NCBI GenBank assembly: GCA_036276735.1
Contig: DASUOH010000041.1
Span: 24,528 to 88,527 of the forward strand
Source of the DNA: VRUE01 sp036276735
Lineage (GTDB): Bacteria; Actinomycetota; Thermoleophilia; Solirubrobacterales; 70-9
DNA: 64,000 bases
Reading direction: 5' to 3'
The notes under the pieces were generated by a model. It worked only from the letters and a program-made list of their open reading frames with translations. It ran no database searches and was not told the DNA's origin. The translations under genes and the position numbers were made by a program. Numbering within the stretch: the first letter of the stretch is position 1; each line of letters opens with the position of its first letter. Below, piece by piece: positions 1 to 8,309 of the stretch.

Positions 1-51
1 CAACGAGGCAAAGGCCGCCAGCAGGGCGGCGAGGCCAAGTCTCTTTCTCAT
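1..51 (-). CDS. Secreted or membrane protein, N-terminal fragment
   Basis: Only the first 17 codons lie in the window; the gene continues past the left edge on the minus strand. The ATG at 51 is preceded by an AAGGAG ribosome-binding site at about 61-66. The fragment starts MRKRLGLAALLAAF, a basic n-region followed by an alanine/leucine-rich hydrophobic stretch, which is the start of a signal peptide or membrane anchor. The function cannot be judged. It is divergent from the phosphorylase-like gene at 212. Confidence 0.6.
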   Translation of the reverse strand, partial: MRKRLGLAALLAAFASL

Positions 52-211
52 CTCGTGTTTCTCCTTGCCCACCGGAGCACGCCCCGGCAGTCGCTTTTTC
101 GGATGCGAGCCAAGGTATGAACGGCAGCTCGGAATGTCCTTGGACCGCTGGAGCAAATCCGGGCGGTTCGCTTCTCCCCGGTGGCAGGGCAGCGGTCTAA
201 GGTGAGCGCCC

Positions 212-880
212 GTGCCGGTCCTGCTGCAGCCAAAAGCGCCATTCGCGGCCGACGCGATCCTCGTCGGCGATCCGGGCCGGGCGCTGCTGCTCGCCCAGGA
301 GCTGCTCGCCCAACCGAAGATGTGCAACCACGCCCGCGGCCTCTGGGGCTACTCCGGCGTCACTCCGGCCGGCCAGGAGCTGACGATCCAGGCGACCGGC
401 ATCGGAGCACCGAGCGCCGCGGCGGTGCTCGCGGACCTCGCCGAGCTCGGGGTACGGCGGGCAGTGCGAGTTGGAACCGCCACCGGCCTCGATCGACAGA
501 GTCGCCTCGGGGAGCTGCTCCTCGTCGCCGAGGCGGAGGCGACCGAGGGCAGCGCGGCGGCATTCGGGATCGGGGTGGGCGAAGCGGTGACGCCGGACGC
601 CGCCCTGCTGGACCGCCTCGCCGAGGCGGTCGGAGGCGAAGCGCGGATGGCGCGGATCATCAGCACTGACACCGTGCCGGACCCCAACCGGGCCGCGGTC
701 GGCGCGGCCGCCGCCGACATGCAGACCCTGGCGGTTCTCGCCCAGGGCCGGTCCCTGGGACTGGCGACCGCGGCGCTGCTCGCAGTGGTCGAGACGTCCG
801 GTGAGCTTCTGACCGACGCGCAACTAGAAGAGACGGCCAAACGCGCCGGCGGCGCCGTCAGCAGGGCACTCTCAGGCTGA
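212..880 (+). CDS. Nucleoside phosphorylase-like protein (PNP_UDP_1 family)
   Basis: This 222-residue protein has the fold signature of purine-nucleoside/uridine phosphorylases. Near the N-terminus are AILVGDPGRALLLA and MCNHARGLWGYSG, the latter like the MxNHRxGxWGYTG segment of DeoD. The phosphate-site region QATGIGAPSAAAVLADL and VRVGTATGL follow, with STDTVPDP near residue 155. The family would cleave nucleosides with phosphate to give base and pentose-1-phosphate. The usual V-E-M-E ribose-binding motif reads A-D-M-Q here, so the glutamate is replaced, and the protein is slightly shorter than DeoD. Substrate is uncertain and reduced or altered activity is possible. The start is GTG. It is convergent with the coiled-coil gene that follows. 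Confidence 0.75.
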   Translation: MPVLLQPKAPFAADAILVGDPGRALLLAQELLAQPKMCNHARGLWGYSGVTPAGQELTIQATGIGAPSAAAVLADLAELGVRRAVRVGTATGLDRQSRLGELLLVAEAEATEGSAAAFGIGVGEAVTPDAALLDRLAEAVGGEARMARIISTDTVPDPNRAAVGAAAADMQTLAVLAQGRSLGLATAALLAVVETSGELLTDAQLEETAKRAGGAVSRALSG

Positions 881-894
881 AGCTGAGGGTTAGG

Positions 895-1233
895 TTAGGC
901 TGCGTCGGCCTTGCCGCCAGTTGGTCTCGCCGCGACGCTGCGGCGCAAACCGCCAAGCTCCTCGGCGACGCGATCCACCTGGTCCTCGATGTCCTCGAGG
1001 CGCTGGGAGATCGACCTCAAGCGGCGCTCCAGCCGTTCGATGTCGCTTGCCGACGGCAGGTTCAGCGCCGCCAGGAGCGTCTGTTGCGCCTCGGCCGCCT
1101 TCTCCCGAGCACCCAGCGCCGCAGCGAGCGCACTCTCGAGCGTCGGGCTGTCCAACATCGCCTGAGCAAGCTCGGCGATGAGGTGCTCGCTGCGTGCTCG
1201 CAGGCTCTCCTGATCTTCGTGCTCGGCGCTCAT
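895..1233 (-). CDS. Small coiled-coil protein, PhaE/phasin-like pattern
   Basis: This 112-residue charged protein is helical almost throughout. From about residue 50 it has a leucine-heptad coiled coil (LNLPSASDIERLERRLR then SQRLEDIEDQVDRVAEELG). That layout, N-terminal helices and then LNLPS plus a coiled coil, resembles PHA-synthase subunit PhaE and phasin-like proteins, but no PHA gene is nearby, so the function stays open. I chose the ATG at 1233, which has AAGG about 10 nt upstream; an in-frame ATG at 1290 lacks a ribosome-binding site. The gene is divergent from the peptidoglycan hydrolase at 1435. Confidence 0.65.
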   Translation of the reverse strand: MSAEHEDQESLRARSEHLIAELAQAMLDSPTLESALAAALGAREKAAEAQQTLLAALNLPSASDIERLERRLRSISQRLEDIEDQVDRVAEELGGLRRSVAARPTGGKADAA

Positions 1234-1434
1234 TGACAGGACCTTAACGTCCCCATCCGAATCGACTGCGATCCTGGGTGTTTCACGCATGGGAGTGCCG
1301 ATGATTAAGGCCAGGTTGCGCGCCGGGCAGGCGCATTGCGGACCTCCGCGAAAGTCAGTAGCGTGCGGGCTCTGCACATCTGGGGAGAGGACCGCCAGAG
1401 GTTGCCCAACCCACGGCGGCGTACGCGCAGCAGG

Positions 1435-3726
1435 ATGAGAGACAAGCTCGCACTGACGATTGCCCTGGCCGGGTTCGCGGTCGCTACCGCCTTCGGTGTG
1501 GGGATCGCCGGCGCCAACGAGTCCGCCGGCCTGGGCGACAGCCAGGCGACGAACCCTTCTCTCTCGACCTCGCCGCTGGCCCCAGCGGCGCCCGCCGTCG
1601 CCTGTGCCAACGAAGCCGACGACGACGGCGACGGCCTGGTCGACCTCGCCGACCCCGACTGCGAATCAAGCCTCGACCCCGAAGAGCTTCCCGCCCCATC
1701 GACCGAAGAGGCCGATGCCCCCGATGAAGCGGACCGGCCTGCCCCAGCTACCGGGGTCCGCTCCGGCGCCACCCTCGACGCCGGCGACGCCGCGAATGGC
1801 GACGGCGTCTCTCGCAACGAGGCAATCGGCGCTCCGGGGGCCGGGGCTCCGACCGCCGCCGGTGCAATCACGGCGCCCCCAGCCACCGCCGGCGACCAGC
1901 CGGCCGCCGATGATGACGGCGGCCTGCGGTTCAGCGACGGCGGCACGCCGACCAGCGCGAACCCGACCGCGACGATCGCACCGTTCGGGCCGGCTCCGAT
2001 CGGAGTTCCCAACATCGTCATCGACTCGTTTGAGATCCCGCCCTTCCTGCTTCCGATCTACCAGGCGTGTGGCACGGAGTACGGCGTGCCGTGGCAGGTG
2101 CTCGCCTCGATCAACAAAATCGAGACCGCCTTCGGCACCAACCTCAACGTGTCGAGCGCCGGCGCGATGGGCTGGATGCAGTTCATCCCCTCCAGTTGGG
2201 AGGCCTACGGCGTCGACGCCAACGGCGACGGCCGCAAAGACCCCTACAACCCGATCGATGCAATCTGCGCCGCCGCCAACTACTTGAAGGCGGCAGGCGC
2301 CCACGAGGATCTCTACAGCGCGATCTTCGCCTACAACCACGCCGACTGGTACGTGCAGGAGGTGCTCCTCTACGCGCGTGCTTACGGCAAGCTGCCGGCC
2401 GACCTGGTCGGTTCGCTGACCGGCCTGACCGAGGGCGCCCACTTCCCCGTCGCCGCCGACGCCCGCTACGCGGATGACATCTCCACCCGCGAGGCGCTGC
2501 AACGTGCCACTCCTGAGGAGCGCGAGGCCTATGGCAACGCCGCCGAGGTGATCGCCTCCTCGCCGACGCGGCGCGGCATCAACATCTTCGCCCGCAAGGG
2601 CGCTCCGGTCGTCGCGGTCAACGACGGCATCGTCGTCAAGCTGGGCGACTCGCCACGGCTGGGCCGCTTCGTCGTCCTTCGCGATGCCTACGGCAACCGC
2701 TACACCTACGCGAAGCTCGGCAAACTCGTTACGAAGCGGCGCCTGGTCGTGACGCCGACCGGTCGTGAGAAGCGGGTCCCGGTCGACAGTCAGAACATCA
2801 GGCCCCGCCTCCATGCGCTCCCTGGCCGTGTCGACGAGGGCCGGCAGCGACTGAATGCCGGCGAGCGAGTCGACGTCGCAACGGCACTCGGCGCCGACGG
2901 CTCGATCCGGGTTGGTTCCAAGGTAATCGCCGGAACGGTGCTGGCCCGAATCGGCAGCAACGACGAAGGTGTCGACCCGCACATCAACTTCTCGATCCGG
3001 CCGGCCGGGCGGGGGGCGCCGCGGATCGACCCGAAGCCGATCCTCGACGGCTGGAAGCTGCTCGAGGCGACGGCCATCTACCGCGCCAAGGGCAAGAGCC
3101 CCTTCGCCGTCAAGCTGGGCAGCGCCGGCGTCCTGCTCCTCTCCAAGGAAGCTCTGCAGCGGCGCGTCCTCGCCGACAGGCAGATCGAGCTCTCCGATTG
3201 CGACCGGGTCGAAGTGCGGACCGGCCAGATCGATCGCCGCGTCCTCGCGGCGATGGCCTACCTCTCCGAGCAGGGCTTCCGGATGACGATCACCTCGATG
3301 CTTTGCGGCCGGCACGGCAGCATCACGACCAGCGGCAACATCTCCAACCACTCCTTCGGCGGCGCGATCGACATCGCCGCGATCAACGGTGTGCCGGTGC
3401 TCGGCAACCAGGGTCCGGGCACGCTGACGCACGAGCTGCTCGAGGCGGTGCTCCGCTTGCAGGGCACGATGGTCCCCGACGAGTTGATCTCGCTGGAGAA
3501 CCTCGGTGGCCCTAGCTTTGCGATGGGCGACCACGCCGACCACGTGCACATCGGCTACCGACCCACCTACGGCACCCGCATCGAGGGCGAATTCGTCCAG
3601 CTGTTGAAGCCCGACCAGTGGCTGCGACTCACCGACCGGCTCGGTGAGATCGAGAACCCCGACGTGCCCACGAAGCCATCTGACTTCGCGCTGCCGGCCG
3701 ACGGCCAGCGCCACCGCGGCGACTAG
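1435..3726 (+). CDS. Secreted three-domain peptidoglycan hydrolase (SLT + M23-like + M15-like)
   Basis: A 763-residue exported cell-wall enzyme. Residues 1-28 are a signal peptide (MRDKLALTIALAGF...), followed by about 170 residues of acidic Pro/Ala-rich linker. Residues about 205-316 are an MltB/SLT-type lytic transglycosylase with the catalytic glutamate in NKIETAFG and the fold motif AGAMGWMQFIPSSWE. Residues about 381-520 resemble an M23/LytM domain, but the usual HxH is HIN (PHINFSIRP), so it is probably binding-only. Residues about 590-705 resemble an M15/VanY-like carboxypeptidase with metal-ligand motifs NHSFGGAIDI and HADHVH. The protein may act on both glycan and peptide parts of the wall. 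The start with the signal peptide was preferred over an upstream in-frame codon. Confidence 0.85.
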   Translation: MRDKLALTIALAGFAVATAFGVGIAGANESAGLGDSQATNPSLSTSPLAPAAPAVACANEADDDGDGLVDLADPDCESSLDPEELPAPSTEEADAPDEADRPAPATGVRSGATLDAGDAANGDGVSRNEAIGAPGAGAPTAAGAITAPPATAGDQPAADDDGGLRFSDGGTPTSANPTATIAPFGPAPIGVPNIVIDSFEIPPFLLPIYQACGTEYGVPWQVLASINKIETAFGTNLNVSSAGAMGWMQFIPSSWEAYGVDANGDGRKDPYNPIDAICAAANYLKAAGAHEDLYSAIFAYNHADWYVQEVLLYARAYGKLPADLVGSLTGLTEGAHFPVAADARYADDISTREALQRATPEEREAYGNAAEVIASSPTRRGINIFARKGAPVVAVNDGIVVKLGDSPRLGRFVVLRDAYGNRYTYAKLGKLVTKRRLVVTPTGREKRVPVDSQNIRPRLHALPGRVDEGRQRLNAGERVDVATALGADGSIRVGSKVIAGTVLARIGSNDEGVDPHINFSIRPAGRGAPRIDPKPILDGWKLLEATAIYRAKGKSPFAVKLGSAGVLLLSKEALQRRVLADRQIELSDCDRVEVRTGQIDRRVLAAMAYLSEQGFRMTITSMLCGRHGSITTSGNISNHSFGGAIDIAAINGVPVLGNQGPGTLTHELLEAVLRLQGTMVPDELISLENLGGPSFAMGDHADHVHIGYRPTYGTRIEGEFVQLLKPDQWLRLTDRLGEIENPDVPTKPSDFALPADGQRHRGD

Positions 3727-4600
3727 CGTCCTGGGCCAGTACTTCGGATTCGCGCAGTTCGAGTTCGCCGGCGCGCTGGGTCTCGCCGACGGGCGCTACC
3801 TGGCCCGCGAGGGCGGCGAGGCGGAGCGCCAGCGCGTCCTGGCAATCGAGACGCTCGGCGCACCGCCCCCTCCCGGGCGCCGCCGCCGCCGCCCGCGCGA
3901 CGCCGAGAGCGGCGCAGACAGCCGGGCGCTGCCGCTGACTCGCGCCACCGCGATCCGTGCCTACGAGCCGTTCGAAGGCGGCGAGGAGGCGGCCGCCTGG
4001 CTGGACCGTGCGGTGGCCAGCGAGGACGGCATAGACGGCTTGGTCGCGGAGGGCATCGCGCTCCTCAACGACGCGCTTCACGCCCAGGCCGCGGCAGCAG
4101 CCGACCCCTACCTCGCCGAGACGACTGCGGAGCGCGCGGTCCTCGTCAGGGTCGGCTACGGCAGCGGCGAGGAGGTCGCCGCCGGCCGCTTCTCCCTGGC
4201 GCGGGAGGTGGACATCCGCGGCGGCCGGCGGAGGCAACGCGACGAAGAGCTGCGTCCCCAGGAGCGGATGGCCGCGGTACTGGGCGGCCGCGAACGGATT
4301 GACGCCTGCGAGAGTCTGCTGCTGCGGGCGCGGGCCGACCTCAACGCGGACCGTGTCCGCGAGGCGGCCCTGCAGCTCCGGGTCGGGCTCGAGGCCTTGC
4401 TGATGGAGCTGGCCGGCGCTCTCGTCGACCCCGGCCACGACGAGGACATGGCGACGCTTGAGTCGCGCCGGCACGAAGTGGGCGAGGCGGCGAACGCCGC
4501 GCTGCGCGGCGAGCTCGACGCTGAGCGCGCCGATCAGGTCCGTGAACTGATCGAGCTTTCCGAGCGCGTCATCCGAAGGCGCCGAATCCTCCGCGGCTAA
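3644..4600 (+). CDS. Conserved hypothetical protein, possibly translationally coupled
   Basis: The frame runs 318 codons, with a GTG at 3644 lying inside the end of the upstream hydrolase. Protein-like sequence begins only near codon 29 (GQYFGFAQFEFAGALGLADG), and no ATG or GTG lies close to it, so translation probably couples to the upstream gene or uses a rare start near 3728. I recognise this YFGFAQFEF-type N-terminus from actinobacterial proteins of unknown function. The middle is Arg/Ala-rich. The last third (residues about 220-310) is a long helical region (RADLNADRVREAALQLRVGLEALL). There is no signal peptide and no known catalytic motif. The stop codon abuts the palindrome at 4602. 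Confidence 0.6.
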   Translation: MRSRTPTCPRSHLTSRCRPTASATAATSVLGQYFGFAQFEFAGALGLADGRYLAREGGEAERQRVLAIETLGAPPPPGRRRRRPRDAESGADSRALPLTRATAIRAYEPFEGGEEAAAWLDRAVASEDGIDGLVAEGIALLNDALHAQAAAAADPYLAETTAERAVLVRVGYGSGEEVAAGRFSLAREVDIRGGRRRQRDEELRPQERMAAVLGGRERIDACESLLLRARADLNADRVREAALQLRVGLEALLMELAGALVDPGHDEDMATLESRRHEVGEAANAALRGELDAERADQVRELIELSERVIRRRRILRG

Positions 4601-4601
4601 A

Positions 4602-4712
4602 AGCCCATCCCGGTAGGGGTGGAACGTCTTGTACTTCTTTTGCGGCGCGGCCCTCGGACGGCCATTCCCGATCTTCAAAAAAAGTTAAGTGGAACCCCTG
4701 CCGGGATGGGCT
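4602..4712. repeat. Long palindromic element, convergent terminator (family 2, long form)
   Basis: Outer arms at 4602-4620 and 4694-4712 match at 18 of 19 positions (AGCCCATCCCGGYAGGGGT). An inner pair, ACTTCTTTTG and CAAAAAAAGT, matches at 9 of 10. The element fills the whole gap between two convergent genes; one stop codon abuts the left arm and the other abuts the right arm. It can fold on either strand, so it probably ends both transcripts. The flanks inside the arms (TGGAACGTCTT and TTAAGTGGAA) recur in the element at 48985. Confidence 0.75.
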
Positions 4713-5387
4713 CTACAGGACCAGGTGGCGTGCGACGACCTCGTCGAGAAGGGACTCGGCTATGTGGTGCGCCTCCTCCAGCGCGATGCCCTCGATCGAA
4801 GGGACGCCGATCACGGTGAGGCCGGCGGCGCGAGCCGCCGCCACCCCGGTCGGTGAGTCCTCCAGCGCGACGACCGTCGGCCCCGGTTTGACTCCCAGTC
4901 GCCTGCACGCCTCCAGGTAGGGATCGGGGGCCGGCTTGGGGGCCGCCACTTCGTGGGCGCTGAGGACCACGTCGAAGCGGTCGTGGAAGCCGACGATCTC
5001 CAGCGAGCGGCGGACGAAGCGCAATGGTGAGTTTGAGACGAGCCCGATCGGCGTGCCCCGCTCCTTCAGCTTGTGAAGCAGCTCGCGCGCCCCGACCATC
5101 GCCTCGACGCCGTGCTCGAGCTCGGCGACGACCAGCTCGTTGAGCTCGTCGATCAGAGCCTCCGCCCGCCCCGACTCGCCGAGCCGGCGCTCGAGGATGC
5201 CGCCGGCGATCTCGGCCGAGGCGCCGACCAAGTCGCGCTTGTCGGCCGGCGTGAACTCGAGCCCGCGCCGTTCGAAGAGGTCCTGCTCTGCCCGCGTCCA
5301 GACCGACTCGGTGTCGAGCAGCAGCCCATCGTTGTCGAAGATGACCGCCGCAGGCGCCTCGAGCGCGACCTCACCCCCGGGCGCCAT
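4713..5387 (-). CDS. HAD-superfamily phosphatase/phosphoglucomutase-like hydrolase
   Basis: This 224-residue protein belongs to the beta-phosphoglucomutase/phosphatase-like HAD group. Motif I is FDNDGLLLDTE (residues about 17-27), with the nucleophilic aspartate and the general acid two residues later. Motif II is the SNS of GLVSNSPLRF. Motif III is the lysine of APKPAPDPY. Motif IV is ALEDSPTGV. The cap lies between motifs I and II. The substrate is probably a small phosphorylated metabolite. The ATG lies 2 nt after the sirtuin stop, so this is the last gene of the operon 8142 to 4713. Confidence 0.85.
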   Translation of the reverse strand: MAPGGEVALEAPAAVIFDNDGLLLDTESVWTRAEQDLFERRGLEFTPADKRDLVGASAEIAGGILERRLGESGRAEALIDELNELVVAELEHGVEAMVGARELLHKLKERGTPIGLVSNSPLRFVRRSLEIVGFHDRFDVVLSAHEVAAPKPAPDPYLEACRRLGVKPGPTVVALEDSPTGVAAARAAGLTVIGVPSIEGIALEEAHHIAESLLDEVVARHLVL

Positions 5388-5389
5388 CG

Positions 5390-6157
5390 TCAGTCGAGCG
5401 CCGCGAGGAGCGCGCCGAGCTCCGCCTCTACCTCGCCGTCGAGCCTCACCGCCGCCTCGCCGTCGTAGGGAGTCGACCCCTTGGTGACGATCGCCAGCTG
5501 CCCGCCCCGCTCCAGGGTCAGCGCCGGCAGCCCGGCCACCGGATGGACGACGAGCGAGGAGCCGACGCAGAGCATCAGGTCCGCCGCTTCGGCGAGCTCC
5601 TGGGCGCGGCGCATCGCCGCCTCGGGGAGCAGCTCGCCGAAGAGGACGACGTCGGGTTTGACCGCCCCGCCGCACTCAGTGCAACGGGCGACCCCGTTGC
5701 CGTCGAAAAGCGGCTCAACCTCCTCCAGCCCGTAGGCGGCACCGCATTCGAGGCAGGTCGAGGTTTCGATTGAGCCGTGCACCTCGACCACCTCGCGCGA
5801 GCCCGCGGCCCGGTGCAGGCGGTCGATGTTCTGGGTGATCACGCCGTCCAGTAGTCCCCGCCGCTCCAGCTCCGCCAGCGCCTCGTGGGCGGAGTTCGGC
5901 TGTTTGTCGCCGAGTGCCTGGAAGCGCGGGCGGTAGTAGGACCAGAACCGCGCCGGGTCGCGCTCGAAGACGTCGATGTGGGCGACCTCCATCGGGTCGA
6001 CGTTCGCCCACATCCCCGTCTCGGGCGTGCGGAAGTCGGGGATGCCCGACGGCACCGAGACCCCCGCCCCGGTCAGGGCGACGACGCGGCGCGACTCGCG
6101 GATCAAGTCCGCGAGTCGCTCCACGCCTGTTGCCAGCTCGACTACCTGCCGCTCCAC
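5390..6157 (-). CDS. cobB: NAD-dependent protein deacylase, sirtuin family
   Basis: A 255-residue sirtuin. The Rossmann NAD pocket shows LTGAGVSVPSGIPDFR (residues about 29-44). The TQNID motif (residue about 110) precedes the catalytic histidine in VEVHGS. Two Cys-x2-Cys pairs (CLEC, CTEC) form the structural zinc site. VGSSLVVHPVAGLP completes the NAD site. It removes acetyl or longer acyl groups from lysine using NAD+. It overlaps the upstream hydroxyacyl-CoA dehydrogenase fusion by 16 bp and is followed closely by a HAD phosphatase. The operon suggests coupling of protein deacylation to acyl-CoA flux, which is inference. Confidence 0.9.
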   Translation of the reverse strand: MERQVVELATGVERLADLIRESRRVVALTGAGVSVPSGIPDFRTPETGMWANVDPMEVAHIDVFERDPARFWSYYRPRFQALGDKQPNSAHEALAELERRGLLDGVITQNIDRLHRAAGSREVVEVHGSIETSTCLECGAAYGLEEVEPLFDGNGVARCTECGGAVKPDVVLFGELLPEAAMRRAQELAEAADLMLCVGSSLVVHPVAGLPALTLERGGQLAIVTKGSTPYDGEAAVRLDGEVEAELGALLAALD

Positions 6158-8142
6158 TTCGGGCTGCGCTTTCCGAGGAAGGCGGCGATGCCCTCCTTGG
6201 CGTCCTCGCTGCCGAAGGCCGCCGCGAAGCCCTGCTTCTCGGCCTCGATGCCCTGGTCGAGGTCGCCCTTGGCCGAGACTCGCTTGACCTGCTCGCGGGC
6301 GACCGGCGCCTGGTCGGCCAGCTTGCGGCCCCAGGCGAGCGCCGTCTCGAACAGCTCATGGTCGGGGACGACCCGGTTGACCAGGCCGAACTCGAGCGCC
6401 TCGTCGGCGAGGATCGCGTCGCCGACCAGGTTCATCTCCAGCGCCTTGTTCTCGCCTACCAGGCGCGGCAGCCGTTGCGTGCCGCCGAAGCCGGGGATGA
6501 TTCCCAGATTGATCTCCGGCTGGCCGAAGACCGCGGCCTCGGCGCCGATCCGCACGTCGCAGGCCATCGCCAGCTCGCAGCCGCCGCCGAAGGCGATCGA
6601 GTTGACCGCGGCGACGGTCGCCGTGCTGTCCTGACCGAAGTCGCGCAACAGCGCGTGGGCGGTGTGGATCAGCTCCTCACCGCTCGATTTGTCCATCTGG
6701 GTGAACGCCTTGATGTCGGCGCCGGCCGAGAAGACGACGGGAATCGCGGATGCGACGACCATCGCGCCGATGCCCTCGTCCCCCTTCACCTTCTCCCAAA
6801 CCGTCTTCAGGTCGCGGATCACGTCGGGCGAGATGGCGTTCATCGGCGCGTTCGCCAGCCAGGCGATCGCCACTTTGCCGCGCGTCTCGAGCTTCACGGT
6901 CTCGGCCTGCTCGCCCTCGTCGGCCTGCGGGTACGGGTAGAAGCCCTGGCCCGATTTGAGGCCGTGACGCCCCTGCGCGACCAGCCGCTTCAGCGTCACC
7001 GGCGGCGCGAAGCGCTCGCCGTACTTCTCCTCGAGCTGCTCGATCCGCTCGAGCACCGAGTCGAGCCCCTCCAGGTCCGCTTTCCAGAAGGGCGGGAAGA
7101 GGCCCCTGCGGGGGTCGAGGCCGGCGCCGGCCATCATGCCGAGGTCGATATCGCGGACCGAGCAGACGCCCTCCTCGACCAGCAGGCAGGCCTCGATCAG
7201 GGCGCGGCCGGTGAACATCGCCACGAGCTCCTCGGCGTCGGGGGCGACGTCGCCGGGGATCGTCTGCTCGCCGTCCTTGAAGAAGCCCTCGCCGCCGCTC
7301 TTGGCGCCGAGCTTGCCTTCGGAGACGAGCTGCTGCAGGCCCTTGTGGACGTAGAAGCTCTCGCCGTAGGACTCGTTGAGGTGTTCAGCGACGTGCAGGA
7401 CGGTGTCGAGGCCGAGCAGGTCGGTGAGGAAGAACGGCCCCATCGGCGCGACCTTGGCCGCGGCGATCGCCTCGTCGATCGCCTTCAGGGAGAGGTTCTG
7501 CTCTTCCTGGGCGCGCCAGATCTCGCCGATCGTCGCCATCAGGATGCGGTTGACGACGAAGCCCGGCACCTCGCCGCAGACGATCGGCTGCTTGCGGATC
7601 GCCTGCGCGAAGTTGTAGGCGGCGGTGGCCGTCTCGCGTGAGGTGTCCTCGCCCGCGACTACCTCGACCAGCGGCATGACGGAGGCGGGATAGAAGAAGT
7701 GGAAGCCGACGACCTTGTCCGGCCGCAGCGTCGCTTCGCCGATCTCGGCGATTGAGAGCGACGAAGTGTTCGAGGAGAGGATCGCGTGGCCGGGCGTGGC
7801 GGCGTCGAGCTCGCGGAAGACGGCCTGCTTGATCTCCATCCGCTCCGGCACCGCCTCGACGACGAAGTCGACGTCGGCGAACTCCCCGTAGCTCGTCGTC
7901 CCCGTGATCAGTCCCATCACCTCGGCGAGGCGGGCGTCGGCGCCCTCCTGGGTCAGCTTCTCCTTCTTGACCAGGCGGCCGAGCTGGCCCTCGGTAACGG
8001 CGCGTGCTTTCTGCAGCGCGGCATCGACGAACTTCTGGTCGATGTCCTTGACGACGACGGGGATGTCGGCGGCGGCGATCGCCTGCGCGATCTCACCACC
8101 CATGGTGCCGCCGCCGACGACAGCGGCTTTCGAAACGAACAT
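6142..8142 (-). CDS. Bifunctional 3-hydroxyacyl-CoA dehydrogenase / enoyl-CoA hydratase
   Basis: A 666-residue fusion with the dehydrogenase first. Residues about 1-185 are the NAD-binding 3HCDH_N domain (AAVVGGGTMGGEIAQ). Residues about 186-380 are two 3HCDH_C repeats. Residues about 420-660 are a crotonase-fold hydratase with FSAGADIKAF as oxyanion hole, and the catalytic glutamates in GGGCELAMACD and QPEINLGIIPGFGG. E. coli FadB/FadJ carry the hydratase first; this order is like the archaeal crotonyl-CoA hydratase/3-hydroxybutyryl-CoA dehydrogenases. It catalyses two consecutive steps of beta-oxidation or 3-hydroxybutyrate metabolism. The ATG at 8142 has GGAGAGG upstream. It is first in an operon with a sirtuin and a HAD enzyme. 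Confidence 0.9.
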   Translation of the reverse strand: MFVSKAAVVGGGTMGGEIAQAIAAADIPVVVKDIDQKFVDAALQKARAVTEGQLGRLVKKEKLTQEGADARLAEVMGLITGTTSYGEFADVDFVVEAVPERMEIKQAVFRELDAATPGHAILSSNTSSLSIAEIGEATLRPDKVVGFHFFYPASVMPLVEVVAGEDTSRETATAAYNFAQAIRKQPIVCGEVPGFVVNRILMATIGEIWRAQEEQNLSLKAIDEAIAAAKVAPMGPFFLTDLLGLDTVLHVAEHLNESYGESFYVHKGLQQLVSEGKLGAKSGGEGFFKDGEQTIPGDVAPDAEELVAMFTGRALIEACLLVEEGVCSVRDIDLGMMAGAGLDPRRGLFPPFWKADLEGLDSVLERIEQLEEKYGERFAPPVTLKRLVAQGRHGLKSGQGFYPYPQADEGEQAETVKLETRGKVAIAWLANAPMNAISPDVIRDLKTVWEKVKGDEGIGAMVVASAIPVVFSAGADIKAFTQMDKSSGEELIHTAHALLRDFGQDSTATVAAVNSIAFGGGCELAMACDVRIGAEAAVFGQPEINLGIIPGFGGTQRLPRLVGENKALEMNLVGDAILADEALEFGLVNRVVPDHELFETALAWGRKLADQAPVAREQVKRVSAKGDLDQGIEAEKQGFAAAFGSEDAKEGIAAFLGKRSPKWSGR

Positions 8143-8219
8143 TGCTTGCGGTTCCTCTCCAGGTCGGGGACGGCGGAAGGCTATCCGGGCCACGGCGCGG
8201 GGGCGGCTCGGGTTGCTTG

Positions 8220-8265
8220 CCCGCCGTTAGCTATGCACCCATAGGGGCGCTCAACCAACGGCGGG
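8220..8265. repeat. Palindromic element with conserved TATGCACCCATAG loop (family 1)
   Basis: Arms CCCGCCGTT (8220-8228) and AACGGCGGG (8257-8265) are perfectly complementary and enclose a 28-nt loop containing CTATGCACCCATAGGGGCGC. The loop is nearly the same as that of the element at 14191, though the rest of the intergenic sequence differs. It sits between two divergent genes, so it is unlikely to be a simple terminator. It may be a REP-like element or a regulatory structure. Confidence 0.65.
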
Positions 8266-8293
8266 TCTGCCGGACAAGGCGTGAGCGGCGAAC

Positions 8294-8309
8294 TTGTACG
8301 CCGGTACAA
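8294..8309. promoter_or_regulatory. Candidate operator upstream of glnN
   Basis: A perfect interrupted palindrome, TTGTAC-GCCG-GTACAA, lies 115 nt before the glnN start codon in a 281-bp divergent region. The spacing and symmetry suit a dimeric regulator. Which protein binds is unknown; nitrogen control of glnN would be the natural guess. The rest of the region (8310-8423) shows no recognisable riboswitch. Confidence 0.4.

Noticed and set aside
1234..1434. Possible c-di-AMP (ydaO-type) riboswitch before the wall hydrolase
   Set aside because: Such riboswitches often precede actinobacterial wall hydrolases, so I looked, but the conserved strings of the class could not be found.
1666..3714. 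A 682-codon antisense frame across the peptidoglycan hydrolase
   Set aside because: The plus-strand frame has a signal peptide and three recognisable domains; the antisense translation has none.
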